Position numbers and translations under genes: made by a program. 64,000 nt of DNA from Bacillota bacterium (GTDB lineage: Bacteria > Bacillota > Clostridia > Christensenellales > Aristaeellaceae), in contig JAEZIN010000028.1 in assembly GCA_023436585.1 (NCBI GenBank), forward strand, positions 310,001 to 374,000, in the 5' to 3' direction. Below are positions 1 through 8,199 of this stretch, in pieces (positions within the stretch are counted from its first letter, which is position 1; every line of letters starts with the position of its first letter). The notes under the pieces are model-generated. The model was not told the DNA's origin, ran no database searches, and saw only the letters and a program-made list of their open reading frames with translations.

Positions 1-322
1 TTTCCAGAATCGGTCCATAGGTGCTGGTGTATACCTTCTTGGGGCCTTTCGTTGGGCGGGCAAGCTTGCGCCATCCAAAGTCAACCCCCAGGATATCGTC
101 ACCGATAAGCCCTTCCCGTAAAAACTTGTATCCTATGGATTTTCGCAGCTGGCCGGACCGGTCATGGCCATCCAGATTTACTGTCATGGTGTAAACCATG
201 GCTTCCGAACCTTCCGCCAGGATCTCCTTCAGCTGCTCATTTGTGATAGCCCGGGCGTAATGCTGCAGATCCTTCAGCAGCTCCTTGGCCCCATCAAACA
301 CCTTCCCTTTATGCCTGGCCAT
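1..322 (-). CDS. HK97 gp10-like phage tail protein, partial
   Basis: This frame is open to the window edge, so the C-terminus is missing. Translation begins MARHKGKVFDGAKELLKDL at 322 and continues with an EGSEAMVYT stretch and a RSGQLRKSIGY stretch. That pattern, an amphipathic N-terminal helix followed by a 'hSG.Lr.SI' segment, is typical of the HK97 gp10 / minor tail component family, which acts at the head-tail interface of siphoviruses. It is the last of a row of co-directional head-tail genes and starts 3 bases after the preceding gene stops, as in a phage late operon. About 107 residues are visible; full members run 120-150. Assignment is from motif recognition and gene order. Confidence 0.7.
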   Translation of the reverse strand, partial: MARHKGKVFDGAKELLKDLQHYARAITNEQLKEILAEGSEAMVYTMTVNLDGHDRSGQLRKSIGYKFLREGLIGDDILGVDFGWRKLARPTKGPKKVYTSTYGPILE

Positions 323-325
323 GCG

Positions 326-685
326 CTACACCTGCCTTTTCAGCAGCAGATAAACCAGCACTTGCCGGCGGTTCGTATCAGTCATCCATGCTTCCGGACC
401 GGGCTTCGCGGAAGAGGCTCCGGAGGCCTTCAGCGCGTCAATGATGTTTTGCCGCCTCTGCTGCCATGCGCTGCCGTCCTTGGCCCACAGCATCACCGTT
501 ACCCTGGCGCTTTGCCGTATGACCCGCCCACTAGCGTAGAAATTAGTTACGGATGTTTGCTGCCAGGTGATATAGTCGCTGTCGTTCACCTGCTGCCGCA
601 TAGGCTCTTCGCTTAAGGGTAGCTGCAGGCTGGCCAGGGCATTATCCATCCAGGCATTCACATCCCATGCGTCAGCCACCGCCAT
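326..685 (-). CDS. phage protein, head-tail region, unknown function
   Basis: A 119-residue protein starting at an ATG preceded by a GGAGGGG ribosome site. It has no signal peptide or membrane segment. Its position between a head-closure-like gene and a gp10-like gene is where siphophages usually encode a small tail-completion or adaptor protein, but I do not recognise the family. The start overlaps the end of the upstream gene by 14 bases, which suggests translational coupling in one late transcript. The frame is intact, so this end of the prophage remnant is not obviously decayed. Confidence 0.6.
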   Translation of the reverse strand: MAVADAWDVNAWMDNALASLQLPLSEEPMRQQVNDSDYITWQQTSVTNFYASGRVIRQSARVTVMLWAKDGSAWQQRRQNIIDALKASGASSAKPGPEAWMTDTNRRQVLVYLLLKRQV

Positions 686-1037
686 ACCCCTCCATTTCGC
701 GCATCACCGCCCGGATCTCCGTGAAGCCACGGCGGGGCTTGTCCTTGATGGGAACGCCAATGGCATCGTATGCCTGACAACCTTCCAACACTCGAAGGCC
801 GCTGCCCAGCGTTTTGCTCGTTGGCGTCCGTATGGTAAAGGTCACGGAAAGCTCGCTTTGGTTGGCTGCCGCCTGGTGGAATTCCCTGTTGCCCATGTCC
901 TTGCGGGATGCCCAGCAGCCGCCGTCCTCCGGCTGCCCATACAGGTTGTGCCATTCATCCGTGGAGCTCCCGCCGGCGATTTTGACTTCACGCACCTGCA
1001 GCACAATCCAGTGGTTCATTTCTCCCGTTCCTCGCAT
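672..1037 (-). CDS. phage head-tail adaptor / head closure-like protein
   Basis: A 121-residue protein with the size and beta-rich composition of phage head-tail joining (head closure) proteins. Visible features are a WASRKDMGNREFHQAAAN stretch, close to the 'w A.v....gre...a' core of that family, followed by a SVTFTIR strand. Gene order (connector-like gene before it, gp10-like gene after it) supports the call. A start at 1019 (MNHW) with GGGAGAA just ahead is an alternative to 1037, which has GGGGG nine bases ahead. The function would be to seal the head after DNA packaging; this is inferred from family and synteny. Confidence 0.55.
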   Translation of the reverse strand: MRGTGEMNHWIVLQVREVKIAGGSSTDEWHNLYGQPEDGGCWASRKDMGNREFHQAAANQSELSVTFTIRTPTSKTLGSGLRVLEGCQAYDAIGVPIKDKPRRGFTEIRAVMREMEGYGGG

Positions 1038-1049
1038 ATCATGAACCCC

Positions 1050-1319
1050 CTATCTCAGCTGCAGGATGATGCTGTTCAAACCGTGTGCCAGCGTCTCCTT
1101 AACGGTGCCTATGACCTGCACTTCCCGGTTGTCGTACCAGTCCATGGCCAGCATGTACACCCCAAGCTCATATAAGGCATCCTGCTCAGCCGGTTCCGGC
1201 ACGCCGCCATTGGCAAAATACTTCTTGGCGGCATTCAGGCAAAGCGTGGCCACCTCTTCCTGCCAGGTCTCCGCCGTGGCATAGCCGTATGACCGCATAC
1301 CGCTTATTGTTACCGCCAC
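1050..1319 (-). CDS. phage gp6-like head-tail connector protein
   Basis: An 89-residue, mostly helical protein starting at GTG with an AAGGAGGG ribosome site. Length, helical character and the segment LYELGVYMLAMDWYDNRE match the gp6-like / DNA-packaging connector family, in which small proteins form a ring between portal and tail. It lies directly downstream of the capsid remnant, the usual position in HK97-type head modules. No catalytic residues are expected. The frame is intact although the upstream capsid gene is not. Confidence 0.65.
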   Translation of the reverse strand: MAVTISGMRSYGYATAETWQEEVATLCLNAAKKYFANGGVPEPAEQDALYELGVYMLAMDWYDNREVQVIGTVKETLAHGLNSIILQLR

Positions 1320-1398
1320 GGTGATCCCTCCTTACTTGTTAACCGCGCCGGCGTATTGAACACCGGCGCGGATGTCATATGCAAGATACCTGAATGGA

Positions 1399-1851
1399 TC
1401 AGCCGCCAGAAACGACAGCCTTCTTTGCCAGGCGGAAGGCACTGCGGAGCCGGATTTGCACGTCAAACCAGTGATTGAGCGTGAACAGGCGGTTTCGGGT
1501 GGTGACATCCTTGTCCGTATCATACAGCGGCGGGCAGTCAAAATTCAGATGCAGATAGCGGAAGTCGCCAACCACAGGCGTTGTGGCCTTGGAGCAGAAG
1601 GCAACCTTGAAGCCCAACACATCCTCCGGCTTTTTGCCGAAAAGGCTTTCAGTGTTGGATAGAGCGCGGATCATCGCGAAATAGTCCTGACGGCGCATGG
1701 CACAAATGGCGTTATCCTGGTACATGTCTTCCAAGTCGCCAAAGGCATCGATAATGGCGTCCAGCAGCGTTTCGGCTTGCACGGTTAATGAACCAAATGT
1801 GCCAACACATACGGCCTTAACCCTTTCTTTGCTTGTGACTGCTTTTGTCAT
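1399..1851 (-). pseudogene. HK97-type major capsid protein, C-terminal remnant
   Basis: The last roughly 90 residues carry the hallmarks of one HK97 major capsid group: MRRQDYFAMIRALSN, a KKPEDVLGFKVAFCSKATTP stretch, VVGDFRYLHLNFD and TTRNRLFTLNHWFDVQIRL. A normal capsid protein of this type is about 300-400 residues; here only about 150 are left, behind a short N-terminal stretch. The chosen start (MTKAVTSKER) has AGGGAGAAACACC just ahead; an upstream in-frame start at 1884 is possible but has no ribosome site. The scaffold segment and N-terminal arm are missing, so it could not form a normal capsid. I infer an internal deletion that also removed portal and protease genes. Confidence 0.75.
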
Positions 1852-1873
1852 AGGTGTTTCTCCCTTCCTTTTG

Positions 1874-2209
1874 CTATTTGTCAACCCTTTCGAACACTGG
1901 CACCAGCCGCCCCACGTACTTGTACCCCTTAATCTTCAGCCCCTCCGGCCTGAACTGCGTATCAGGGAGCACTGGCTGAAGGAAAGGCGGCTTCCCACCG
2001 AAGCGCATATAGTTCACAAACCCCTCCTTGGGGATCAGCACCCGCGTTCCCATCATTACCACTGGGAAGCCAAGCTTCGATGGATCTTCCTTCGCTTGGC
2101 AGTTGATGCTGTATGGATGGCATCCAAGAAATTCACTCACATCCGTACCCTGATTGTGATCATCGAATGGCCGGTATCTTATCTTGGGTGGTTTCTGGAA
2201 GCCGGGCAA
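1874..2209 (-). CDS. excisionase-like HTH protein, probably truncated
   Basis: A 111-residue frame whose centre (VSEFLGCHPYSINCQAKEDP, then a LGFPVVMMGTRVLIPKEGF stretch) resembles the winged helix of excisionase / HTH_17 proteins, in which a helix-turn-helix is followed by a 'G.r..Ip..gfl..l' wing. These bind DNA at attachment sites or act as small phage regulators. The first roughly 25 residues look unlike the family, and there is no convincing ribosome site ahead of 2209, so the N-terminus may be rearranged. It sits directly against the truncated capsid gene, which is not normal phage order and marks the deletion. Confidence 0.5.
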   Translation of the reverse strand: MPGFQKPPKIRYRPFDDHNQGTDVSEFLGCHPYSINCQAKEDPSKLGFPVVMMGTRVLIPKEGFVNYMRFGGKPPFLQPVLPDTQFRPEGLKIKGYKYVGRLVPVFERVDK

Positions 2210-2507
2210 AAGGAAAATTGGTATTCGGTTCTTACCGGATGCGGTGATTTATGCAAGCTGTTCTACGATAACTATGATTGCTATGAGGATGTGGTCATTG
2301 CATATTGCTATATGGATTCAAATGATGAAGTCGTCATATTGGGATTTTCTTCAGCGCTCATCGGCGTAGAAGATGATGTATTTGGAAATACGTCCATGTA
2401 GGGCGGAAGTCAGGCAGCAAGGAAGGCGCATATTCCATTTGCGGTGCCTCTGAATCCGGAGGAATTGCTTTTTCATGCCGCAATACGAAAGCCAGCGATG
2501 CCAATAC
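2210..2507. other. stretch without a recognisable gene
   Basis: Between the HTH fragment and the DUF4489 terminator I find no gene with a ribosome site or a recognisable product. Open frames exist on both strands, including a plus-strand frame ending near 2401 with an acidic C-terminus, but none resembles a known family. Given the deletions to its left this may be degraded prophage or the prophage-host junction. No clean direct-repeat attachment core was visible. Confidence 0.4.
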
Positions 2508-2542
2508 AACAAAACTGGGGCAGTCAAGAATTGACTGCCCCA
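2508..2542 (-). terminator. Rho-independent terminator of the DUF4489 gene
   Basis: A 12-bp perfect stem (2516-2527 with 2531-2542, 3-base loop) is followed on the minus strand by a T-rich run, immediately downstream of the DUF4489 gene. It isolates that gene from the prophage remnant. Confidence 0.75.
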
Positions 2543-2564
2543 ATGCTGTGAAAGGGGTGAGCCT

Positions 2565-3116
2565 TCATACGGCTACTGCAAGTACGCTGAGGGTGGCGTT
2601 CACAGTGGCCCCGGGGGTCACATCGACAATGGAGTTGGTGGACAGGTTCACGGCATAGGTGTAGGAGCCTTCCGGCACATCGGCGTCCATGAACTGGAAG
2701 CTGAACGCTTCGGATTCCAGCACGTTGACCAATGTGGAGAACGTATAGGTGGAGCCAACGCCGACGGGAGAGCCGTTGTTGTATACCCGCTGGATCTGGA
2801 AGTTGAAGGTGACAGATATGCCAATGGGCAGGCCGATGATGCTGGTAAACTTCAAAAGGATGTTGGTGTTGCCCATGCCTGTTGTATCGATTGTGGTGGA
2901 AACGACGTTCAGCGGGCTGGCCAGAAGGGTCGTAAAGATGGGAAGGGGACCGACGCCGCCGCTGGACGCGTTCAGGGCGGCCTGCCTGCGGTCAATGGGT
3001 CCGCACTTGTTTTCGGATGGATAGCCTGACGTTACCATCATTGAGTTGGGATCGGCATTATAGTAACCTGAAGGGGAATACCAACTGTAAGCATCTGAAT
3101 ACATAACACATTTCAC
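2565..3116 (-). CDS. DUF4489-type protein, possible spore-surface protein
   Basis: A 183-residue, beta-rich, Gly/Ser/Thr-rich protein with no signal peptide. The core is two hydrophobic beta segments of the form 'ttidTtgm.n..illkFtsiIg..' and 'vtFnFqiqRvyNNGspv..gstytFs', then a late SEAFSFQFMD segment. This matches the pattern I know for DUF4489, found almost only in spore-forming Clostridia; a role in the spore coat or exosporium has been suspected but I cannot show it. The N-terminal 45 residues are Tyr/Ser/Asn-rich and probably disordered. The start has AAAAGGTGAA ahead. It is a single-gene unit with its own terminator and appears unrelated to the neighbouring prophage. Confidence 0.6.
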   Translation of the reverse strand: MKCVMYSDAYSWYSPSGYYNADPNSMMVTSGYPSENKCGPIDRRQAALNASSGGVGPLPIFTTLLASPLNVVSTTIDTTGMGNTNILLKFTSIIGLPIGISVTFNFQIQRVYNNGSPVGVGSTYTFSTLVNVLESEAFSFQFMDADVPEGSYTYAVNLSTNSIVDVTPGATVNATLSVLAVAV

Positions 3117-3303
3117 CTTTTGAATGATTTGGAGTATATCTCCGATTTATTCTATTCTTCTCATCCGCAATGTGTCCCAGTTTGTGCTGGATGGCAGCGT
3201 GCATTGGCTGATGATCGCCGGTCCTGGCGGTTTAAAAAAAGGGGCCTGCGTAAATCCAGGCGTATTGGGATGATTTTAACTGCGCGGCATTGATTTGAAA
3301 TAT

Positions 3304-3333
3304 AAAAACATCCCAACACATGTGCGTTGGGAT
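3304..3333 (-). terminator. Rho-independent terminator of the MFS-like gene
   Basis: An 8-bp stem (3310-3317 with 3326-3333) is followed on the minus strand by GTTTTTATATTT. It lies about 30 bases past the stop of the membrane protein gene, which supports a monocistronic transcript. Confidence 0.7.
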
Positions 3334-3361
3334 TGGTGTGGAATCAAGGCCGCGTCAGGTT

Positions 3362-4414
3362 TTACGATGGATCGTGGGCGGGATCATCAGCGGGGGGGGG
3401 CCGGCGGGCATCCTCTGCCGCCTTGTTCAGCAGCGACTGAACTTTTCCAAATGCGACAGGATAGAGAAATATGCTCCAGAGAAACACCGGCAGCGCTTTT
3501 GATCCGCGGGGATTCCCGCCCGGAATGGAGCTGCCGCCAAGGGCGTCCGCCAGGGACGCCAGTATGACAGGCGTCAGGATGGGCAGGAAGATGAAAATCA
3601 ATACGGCAGCCCGCTGGGACAAAAGACCCTTGGAAGGCGCGATATTCCGGACCTCTCTGTGGACCTTGTAGATCCAATAGGCGTAATAGAAGGGGAGGAT
3701 GAAAGACAAGGAGACGGACACGGGATGGCGGAAATCCGGTATACTGGTTTGTCCATGCTGCCGGGGCGGATTTGCAAACAACGATTTCTTTACAGGAACA
3801 AGGAATGCAACGCCCAATAGGATGGGCAATAGGATCAGCAGCTTGACTTGCGGAAGGTCTGAGAATACCTGGCCGGCGATGGGGGCGATGAAGTCGCCTA
3901 TCCTGCCCACAAAGCCTAGGATACCCAATGAAATCACCATCATTTTAGCGCCTCCGCGGCCGTCCGCCAGAATAACCGGCACCGCAAGGCCGATGGTTCC
4001 GGAGCCCAATCCCAGCAGGAATGCTCCCGGTATCAGCAGTATCCCATTCAGGGAAAGCTCGGGAAACAGGGAAACCATGATGCCGGACAGAATCATGATG
4101 ACAGCGGTGTATAATACGGGCTTCGGGCTTTTCCTGGCGGCCACCCAGGCAAGATACAGGCTGGGAATCGAGCCCATGAAAACAAGATAGGAAAATGTAG
4201 ACGAGTCGGAGAAGTAGGAACCCTTGGAGGCGGCCTCCCTCATGAGCTTAAACAAAAAGAGATAGTTGAATACTCCCGAACCGATGAATGTGAGTACATA
4301 AAAAGCCAGAAGACCCCAAAAGCGGTAGGAACTCAACTGATCTGCCCATGTCCAGCTTGAATCTCTTTTTTCTGGGGGCATCCCATGTACAGCCTGATGA
4401 ATGCTTGATTCCAT
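3362..4414 (-). CDS. MFS-like membrane protein with DUF4234-like tail
   Basis: A 350-residue integral membrane protein. Residues about 30-210 contain six hydrophobic helices resembling one half of a major facilitator, including a Gly-rich LLGLGSGTIGLAVP helix and a short cytoplasmic PVKKS loop. From about residue 235 a different block begins: an HPVSVSLSFILPFYYAYWIY stretch then KVHREVRN, which resembles DUF4234 ('yy.yWlYk..kel'), with two or three more helices. Full MFS carriers have 12 helices in about 400 residues, so this is a half-carrier fused to another membrane domain, or a divergent family. The start has GGAGGAATAGGGCCAT ahead. The substrate is unknown. The C-terminus (RRPPPADD) is encoded by a run of nine C. 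Confidence 0.5.
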   Translation of the reverse strand: MESSIHQAVHGMPPEKRDSSWTWADQLSSYRFWGLLAFYVLTFIGSGVFNYLFLFKLMREAASKGSYFSDSSTFSYLVFMGSIPSLYLAWVAARKSPKPVLYTAVIMILSGIMVSLFPELSLNGILLIPGAFLLGLGSGTIGLAVPVILADGRGGAKMMVISLGILGFVGRIGDFIAPIAGQVFSDLPQVKLLILLPILLGVAFLVPVKKSLFANPPRQHGQTSIPDFRHPVSVSLSFILPFYYAYWIYKVHREVRNIAPSKGLLSQRAAVLIFIFLPILTPVILASLADALGGSSIPGGNPRGSKALPVFLWSIFLYPVAFGKVQSLLNKAAEDARRPPPADDPAHDPS

Positions 4415-4731
4415 ATGGCCCTATTCCTCCAGCATGTTTTAAACTTAGAATGATCAATTGCAAGTCATCCACATTACCAGTACATGTTACAATATTTTAC
4501 GTTAATGTAAATTATACGCCGTGAACCGCCTTGCTGTCTATACGAACCTTCTGTCAGAGCGGCCCATTCCATATCTATTCCCTCTTCTATTTTGGATGGA
4601 GTACCTTTTCGCTTCCATCCTTGTTTCCTTCAGGAGACAAGGCACTTGATTAGAAGACGTATGCCGTATTGTCTCCCGATGTGCATTCTTGTTGATGGTT
4701 GTCAACTTGCGTGCATCCCCTCTTACAATGC
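4415..4731. other. intergenic, divergent region
   Basis: An AT-richer stretch between the MFS-like gene (leftward) and the sugar-importer operon (rightward). A minus-strand frame of 66 codons is open here but lacks a ribosome site and family resemblance, so I do not call it. Short imperfect palindromes near 4480-4515 (TGTTACAATATTTTACGTT) could be regulator sites; this is not supported further. Confidence 0.4.
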
Positions 4732-4760
4732 TTGACAAGTAATAAGCCGTGGAGCATGAT
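4732..4760 (+). promoter_or_regulatory. sigma-A type promoter for the first CUT1 operon
   Basis: TTGACA at 4732-4737, a 17-base spacer and CATGAT at 4755-4760. The -35 is perfect and the -10 matches four of six. It lies 55 bases before the binding-protein start, which has AGGAGG at 4800. Confidence 0.6.
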
Positions 4761-4814
4761 AGTATCAGTAGAAGGCGGGGTTGCCTTCAAAAATAAAACA
4801 GGAGGAAATCCATA

Positions 4815-6155
4815 ATGAAACTCAGACGCCTGTCAGCCCTTGTCCTCGCGATGATTATGGTGCTTGGTGTTGGTATGGCCAACAGCTTCGCCGAAGGTGT
4901 CATCGAACTGCGCGTGCTGAACTACCGTGACCTGACCACCGCAAACGCCGTGGAAGAGACCTCCACTGTTTGGGAAGCTTTCCAAGCTGCCAATCCCGAC
5001 ATCAAGCTGGTCATCCAGGACGAGTTCAACGATCCCTTCCATCAGGCGACCGAAGCGTATGCGGCGGCCGGCAATCTGCCCGATGTCGTTTATGCTTGGC
5101 CCTCCGGCCGTTCCACCACGCTGCACACCAAGCATCTTTTGAAGGACTTGGCTCCCCTGATCGCCCGCGACGGGCTGACTGAGTCCTACCTCCCGATAAC
5201 GTTGGATCCCGCTCAGCAGGCTGGTGGCTATCAGGCCATTATCCCCATGGGCGTCACCGCCACGCACGCCTTCTATGTGAACACGGCTGTGCTCAAGGAT
5301 TGCGGACTCGAACCCGCCAAGACCTATTCCGAGCTGGTTGCCCAGGTTCCCGTTTTGAAGGCGAAGGGCTATGAAACCGTTTTGATGCCCAGCCAGGACA
5401 CATGGGTCATGCAGTCCTGCTTGTTCTCCATGATCGCCGGCCGTTTCTGCGGCGAAGGCTGGGAGAAGAAGATCCTCGCCGGCGAAGCCAAGTTCACCGA
5501 TGCTGATTTCGTTGCCGCGCTGAACTTCGTCAAGAAGATGTATGACGATGGCGTTCTGGACAGGTCGACCCTGGCTGTTGGCTACGGCGAAGGCCCGGGC
5601 CTGTTTGCCACCAACACCGCCGCCTACTACATCGACGGCGACTGGCGCATGGGCGCTTTCATCACCGATGTTACCACCGGGCAGGCGCTAATCACCCCCG
5701 AAAATCAGAAGAACTTCCTCATCACCGTTTTCCCGGAAATCGATGTAGAAGGCGTGAAGTTCAACAAGTCCAACACCGCTGTGCTGGCTACCGGCTATGG
5801 AATCAGCGCCGCCCTGGAAGACGGCTCCCCGAAACTGGAAGCTGCCTGGCGGTTGGTAAAATGGCTCGCCGGCAAGGAAGTTCTGACCTACAGGCTCACG
5901 ACTGGCGGCTTGGCCACTCCCTCCCGGACGGATATCGATTTTGCGTCCCTCACCCTGGAACCCCTGCAGATCTCCATGGCGAACCTGGCCAAAGAATATG
6001 ACAAGGCCACTGTGGTCATCGACGGCGTTTTCGAGGGCCCCGTGTATACGCCGCTGAATGACGGCCTGCAGGCCATTGGCTTGGGCACCCAGACCCCCGA
6101 AGCGGTTGCGCAGGCGACCCAGGATGCCTTTGATGCCTGGAAGGCTGCCAAGTAA
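4815..6155 (+). CDS. sugar ABC transporter, family 1 solute-binding protein
   Basis: A 446-residue secreted binding protein of the extracellular solute-binding family 1 (MalE/UgpB fold). It starts MKLRRLSALVLAMIMVLGV and has a signal peptide probably cut after NSFA; there is no lipobox cysteine in the first 50 residues. Family features include the DLTTANAVEET lead, NLPDVVYAWPSG in the first lobe and the late GYGISAALEDGS segment. It would capture a sugar or oligosaccharide outside the membrane and pass it to the two permeases that follow. The gene order binding protein, MalF-type, MalG-type with no ATPase is usual for CUT1 importers using a shared MsmX-type ATPase. No enzyme gene is next to it, so the substrate cannot be read from context. 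Confidence 0.9.
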   Translation: MKLRRLSALVLAMIMVLGVGMANSFAEGVIELRVLNYRDLTTANAVEETSTVWEAFQAANPDIKLVIQDEFNDPFHQATEAYAAAGNLPDVVYAWPSGRSTTLHTKHLLKDLAPLIARDGLTESYLPITLDPAQQAGGYQAIIPMGVTATHAFYVNTAVLKDCGLEPAKTYSELVAQVPVLKAKGYETVLMPSQDTWVMQSCLFSMIAGRFCGEGWEKKILAGEAKFTDADFVAALNFVKKMYDDGVLDRSTLAVGYGEGPGLFATNTAAYYIDGDWRMGAFITDVTTGQALITPENQKNFLITVFPEIDVEGVKFNKSNTAVLATGYGISAALEDGSPKLEAAWRLVKWLAGKEVLTYRLTTGGLATPSRTDIDFASLTLEPLQISMANLAKEYDKATVVIDGVFEGPVYTPLNDGLQAIGLGTQTPEAVAQATQDAFDAWKAAK

Positions 6156-6208
6156 GCTTTTGCAGCTGAATAAACTTCTATAAAAATGGATGGGTGGAGA
6201 GGCCACAT

Positions 6209-7111
6209 ATGACAACCAAAGGTGAAAAAAGACTAGCATATACGGTATTGGTTTTACCTGCCGTAACCATCTACTTGGCTGTCGTGGCCTTTCCCACCAT
6301 CTTTTCCATTCTGCTAAGCCTGACCAACTACAACGGCGGGCAGATCTTCGGCAACCCGGACATTCAATTTGTGGGTCTGAAAAGCTATACCTGGATGTTT
6401 ACTGAACCCGCACACAACTTTTATACGGCGCTGAAAAACAACATGCTGATCGTAGGCGTTTCGGTTTTCGGCCAGATTCCCCTTGGGTTTATGCTGGCGT
6501 ATATCCTCGCCCGAAAGCTCATTAAGAAGGGGACTCGTTTTTTTCAAACGATGATCTATCTGCCCAATGTGATCTCCTCGATTATCATCGGCGTATTGTT
6601 TAACGCAATCATTTCAGGACGGAGTTCGGTGCTGATGGATATCCGCCGTATCTTCGATCCCACTGCGGTATACAATTTAAACAGCAACCCCATGATTCCC
6701 GTCCTGATCGTCATCCTTTGGATGTTCACAGGTTTTTATATGATCATCTTCCTGGCCAATATGCAGCGCATAGATCCCGCGGTGATCGAAGCTGCCAGAA
6801 TCGACGGCGCAAAAGAATCCAGGATCCTGTGGCATATTACATTGCCTGCCCTTTCCGGCGTGATCATCACCACGGCGATCCTCGCGATCTCGGGTTCCTT
6901 GAAATCATTCGATCTGATCTATGCCATGACGAACGGGGGTCCGGCAGGCCAAACGCGGGTGCTTTCCCTGTACATGTACCAATCGGCGTTTCATGGAGCG
7001 CCGAATTATCCCCTGGCAAATGCCATTTCTACGGTGATGGTACTCATCAGCATCATGCTGATTTTGATCACCATGGGTCTGGGAAAAGTATTCAGGGAAA
7101 AGGAGGTATAA
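6209..7111 (+). CDS. sugar ABC transporter permease, MalF/UgpA type
   Basis: A roughly 300-residue permease with six predicted membrane helices. The EAA loop that docks the ATPase is visible as EAARIDGAKESRILWHITLP. I chose the ATG at 6209 because GGAGAGG lies six bases ahead; an in-frame GTG at 6194 has no such site. It pairs with the permease starting at 7115 to form the membrane channel of a CUT1 importer. It follows the binding protein by about 50 bases without a visible terminator, so it shares that transcript. Confidence 0.9.
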   Translation: MTTKGEKRLAYTVLVLPAVTIYLAVVAFPTIFSILLSLTNYNGGQIFGNPDIQFVGLKSYTWMFTEPAHNFYTALKNNMLIVGVSVFGQIPLGFMLAYILARKLIKKGTRFFQTMIYLPNVISSIIIGVLFNAIISGRSSVLMDIRRIFDPTAVYNLNSNPMIPVLIVILWMFTGFYMIIFLANMQRIDPAVIEAARIDGAKESRILWHITLPALSGVIITTAILAISGSLKSFDLIYAMTNGGPAGQTRVLSLYMYQSAFHGAPNYPLANAISTVMVLISIMLILITMGLGKVFREKEV

Positions 7112-7114
7112 CTC

Positions 7115-7954
7115 ATGGAAAATAAAAATATCTCCCTACCCACCAAAATCATTGTTTACACGATCATGATTGCGTTTACGGTACTGACGATTTATCCGCT
7201 TTTCTGGCTTATCCTGCAATCTTTCAAAACCAATACGACGTATCTGACCACCAATAAACTCTCCCTCCCCACATCCTTGTACCTTGGCAACTATTCTTTT
7301 GTCATGAACCAAGGCAACTTTTTTACTTTCTTCAATAATAGTGTGATCTATTCCGCCGTGACGGTTATTGCTGTGGTGATGCTATCCAACATGGCTGGAT
7401 TTGCATTTGCCAAGTTGCAGTTCAAAATTTCCAGACTGCTCCATGGCCTTTTTATTATTGGTATCCTCCTGACTCTGCAGTCGATTTTGATTCCCCTCTT
7501 TCTGATGGTGAGTGCGGCGGGAATTCACAATACCAGATGGGCGGTGCTGATCCCTTACATCGCGCTGGGGCTGCCCATGGGGGTTTACCTATGTACTGAT
7601 TTTGAAAAGAGTATCCCCGACGAACTGCTGGAAGCGGCAAGAATCGACGGGGCGGGCTTTATGAGGATTTTTACAAGGGTTGTGCTGCCGATGTGTGCGC
7701 CTGTTTCGGTCACCCTGGCGATCATCACATTCACCGGAACGTGGAACGAGTTCATCCTGATGAGTCTGATGGTATCCTCCGAAACATATAAGGCCATCCC
7801 TTACATGGTCGGCCGTTTCGCGGGCGCGTTGGGCTCGGATTACGGAAAGCTCTTCACATCGCTGACAGTCGCTATGGTACCCATCTTGATTTTTTATTCG
7901 ATTTTCAGCAATCAGATCACAAAGGGCGTTGCGGCCGGAGCCGTAAAGGGCTGA
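7115..7954 (+). CDS. sugar ABC transporter permease, MalG/UgpE type
   Basis: A 279-residue permease of the MalG class with six hydrophobic helices and the EAA loop EAARIDGAGFMRIFTRVVLP, ending with the typical TKGVAAGAVKG tail. It starts three bases after its partner's stop, with AAGGAGG just ahead, so the two are translated as a pair. It is the last gene before a strong terminator. No ATPase gene follows. Confidence 0.92.
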   Translation: MENKNISLPTKIIVYTIMIAFTVLTIYPLFWLILQSFKTNTTYLTTNKLSLPTSLYLGNYSFVMNQGNFFTFFNNSVIYSAVTVIAVVMLSNMAGFAFAKLQFKISRLLHGLFIIGILLTLQSILIPLFLMVSAAGIHNTRWAVLIPYIALGLPMGVYLCTDFEKSIPDELLEAARIDGAGFMRIFTRVVLPMCAPVSVTLAIITFTGTWNEFILMSLMVSSETYKAIPYMVGRFAGALGSDYGKLFTSLTVAMVPILIFYSIFSNQITKGVAAGAVKG

Positions 7955-7970
7955 TGACTTGCCCGATTGC

Positions 7971-8009
7971 GCGGGGTGGTTACAAAGCAAGTAACCATCC
8001 CGCTTTTTT
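7971..8009 (+). terminator. Rho-independent terminator of the first CUT1 operon
   Basis: A 13-bp near-perfect stem (7971-7983 with 7991-8003) followed by TTTTTT at 8004-8009, 16 bases past the permease stop. Confidence 0.9.
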
Positions 8010-8130
8010 GTGCCCGCATGGTATGCGGGCGAAGCATGCAGATAAAAATACTAGAAATACCAAAAGGCCGGGGCATTTGCCCCGGCGCAGCTGTTTTTGA
8101 TTGTGATATACCTTGCATATCATGATTGAT

Positions 8131-8198
8131 AGAAATGGGATTCGCATCTGTGGATGCGGCCAAGGGGCTTTCCGGTTGGCTTTTTGAACAGCTTCGGG
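8131..8198 (-). repeat. dispersed double-hairpin intergenic element, copy D (degenerate)
   Basis: On the minus strand this reads CCCGAAG, a decayed first hairpin around ACCGGAAAGCC, then CTTGGCCGCATC and an intact second hairpin CGCATC-CACA-GATGCG followed by AATCCC. It aligns with the copies at 35967, 55021 and 61133. It lies just past the stop of the dehydrogenase gene, between convergent operons. Confidence 0.65.
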
Positions 8199-8199
8199 A

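Noticed and set aside
1697..2401. 234-codon plus-strand frame across the prophage remnant
   Set aside because: It overlaps the capsid remnant and HTH genes antisense and has no ribosome site. Its acidic end looks somewhat protein-like, but not enough to call.
4538..4738. 66-codon minus-strand frame in the control region of the first importer
   Set aside because: Basic, low-complexity translation, no ribosome site, and it overlaps a promoter.
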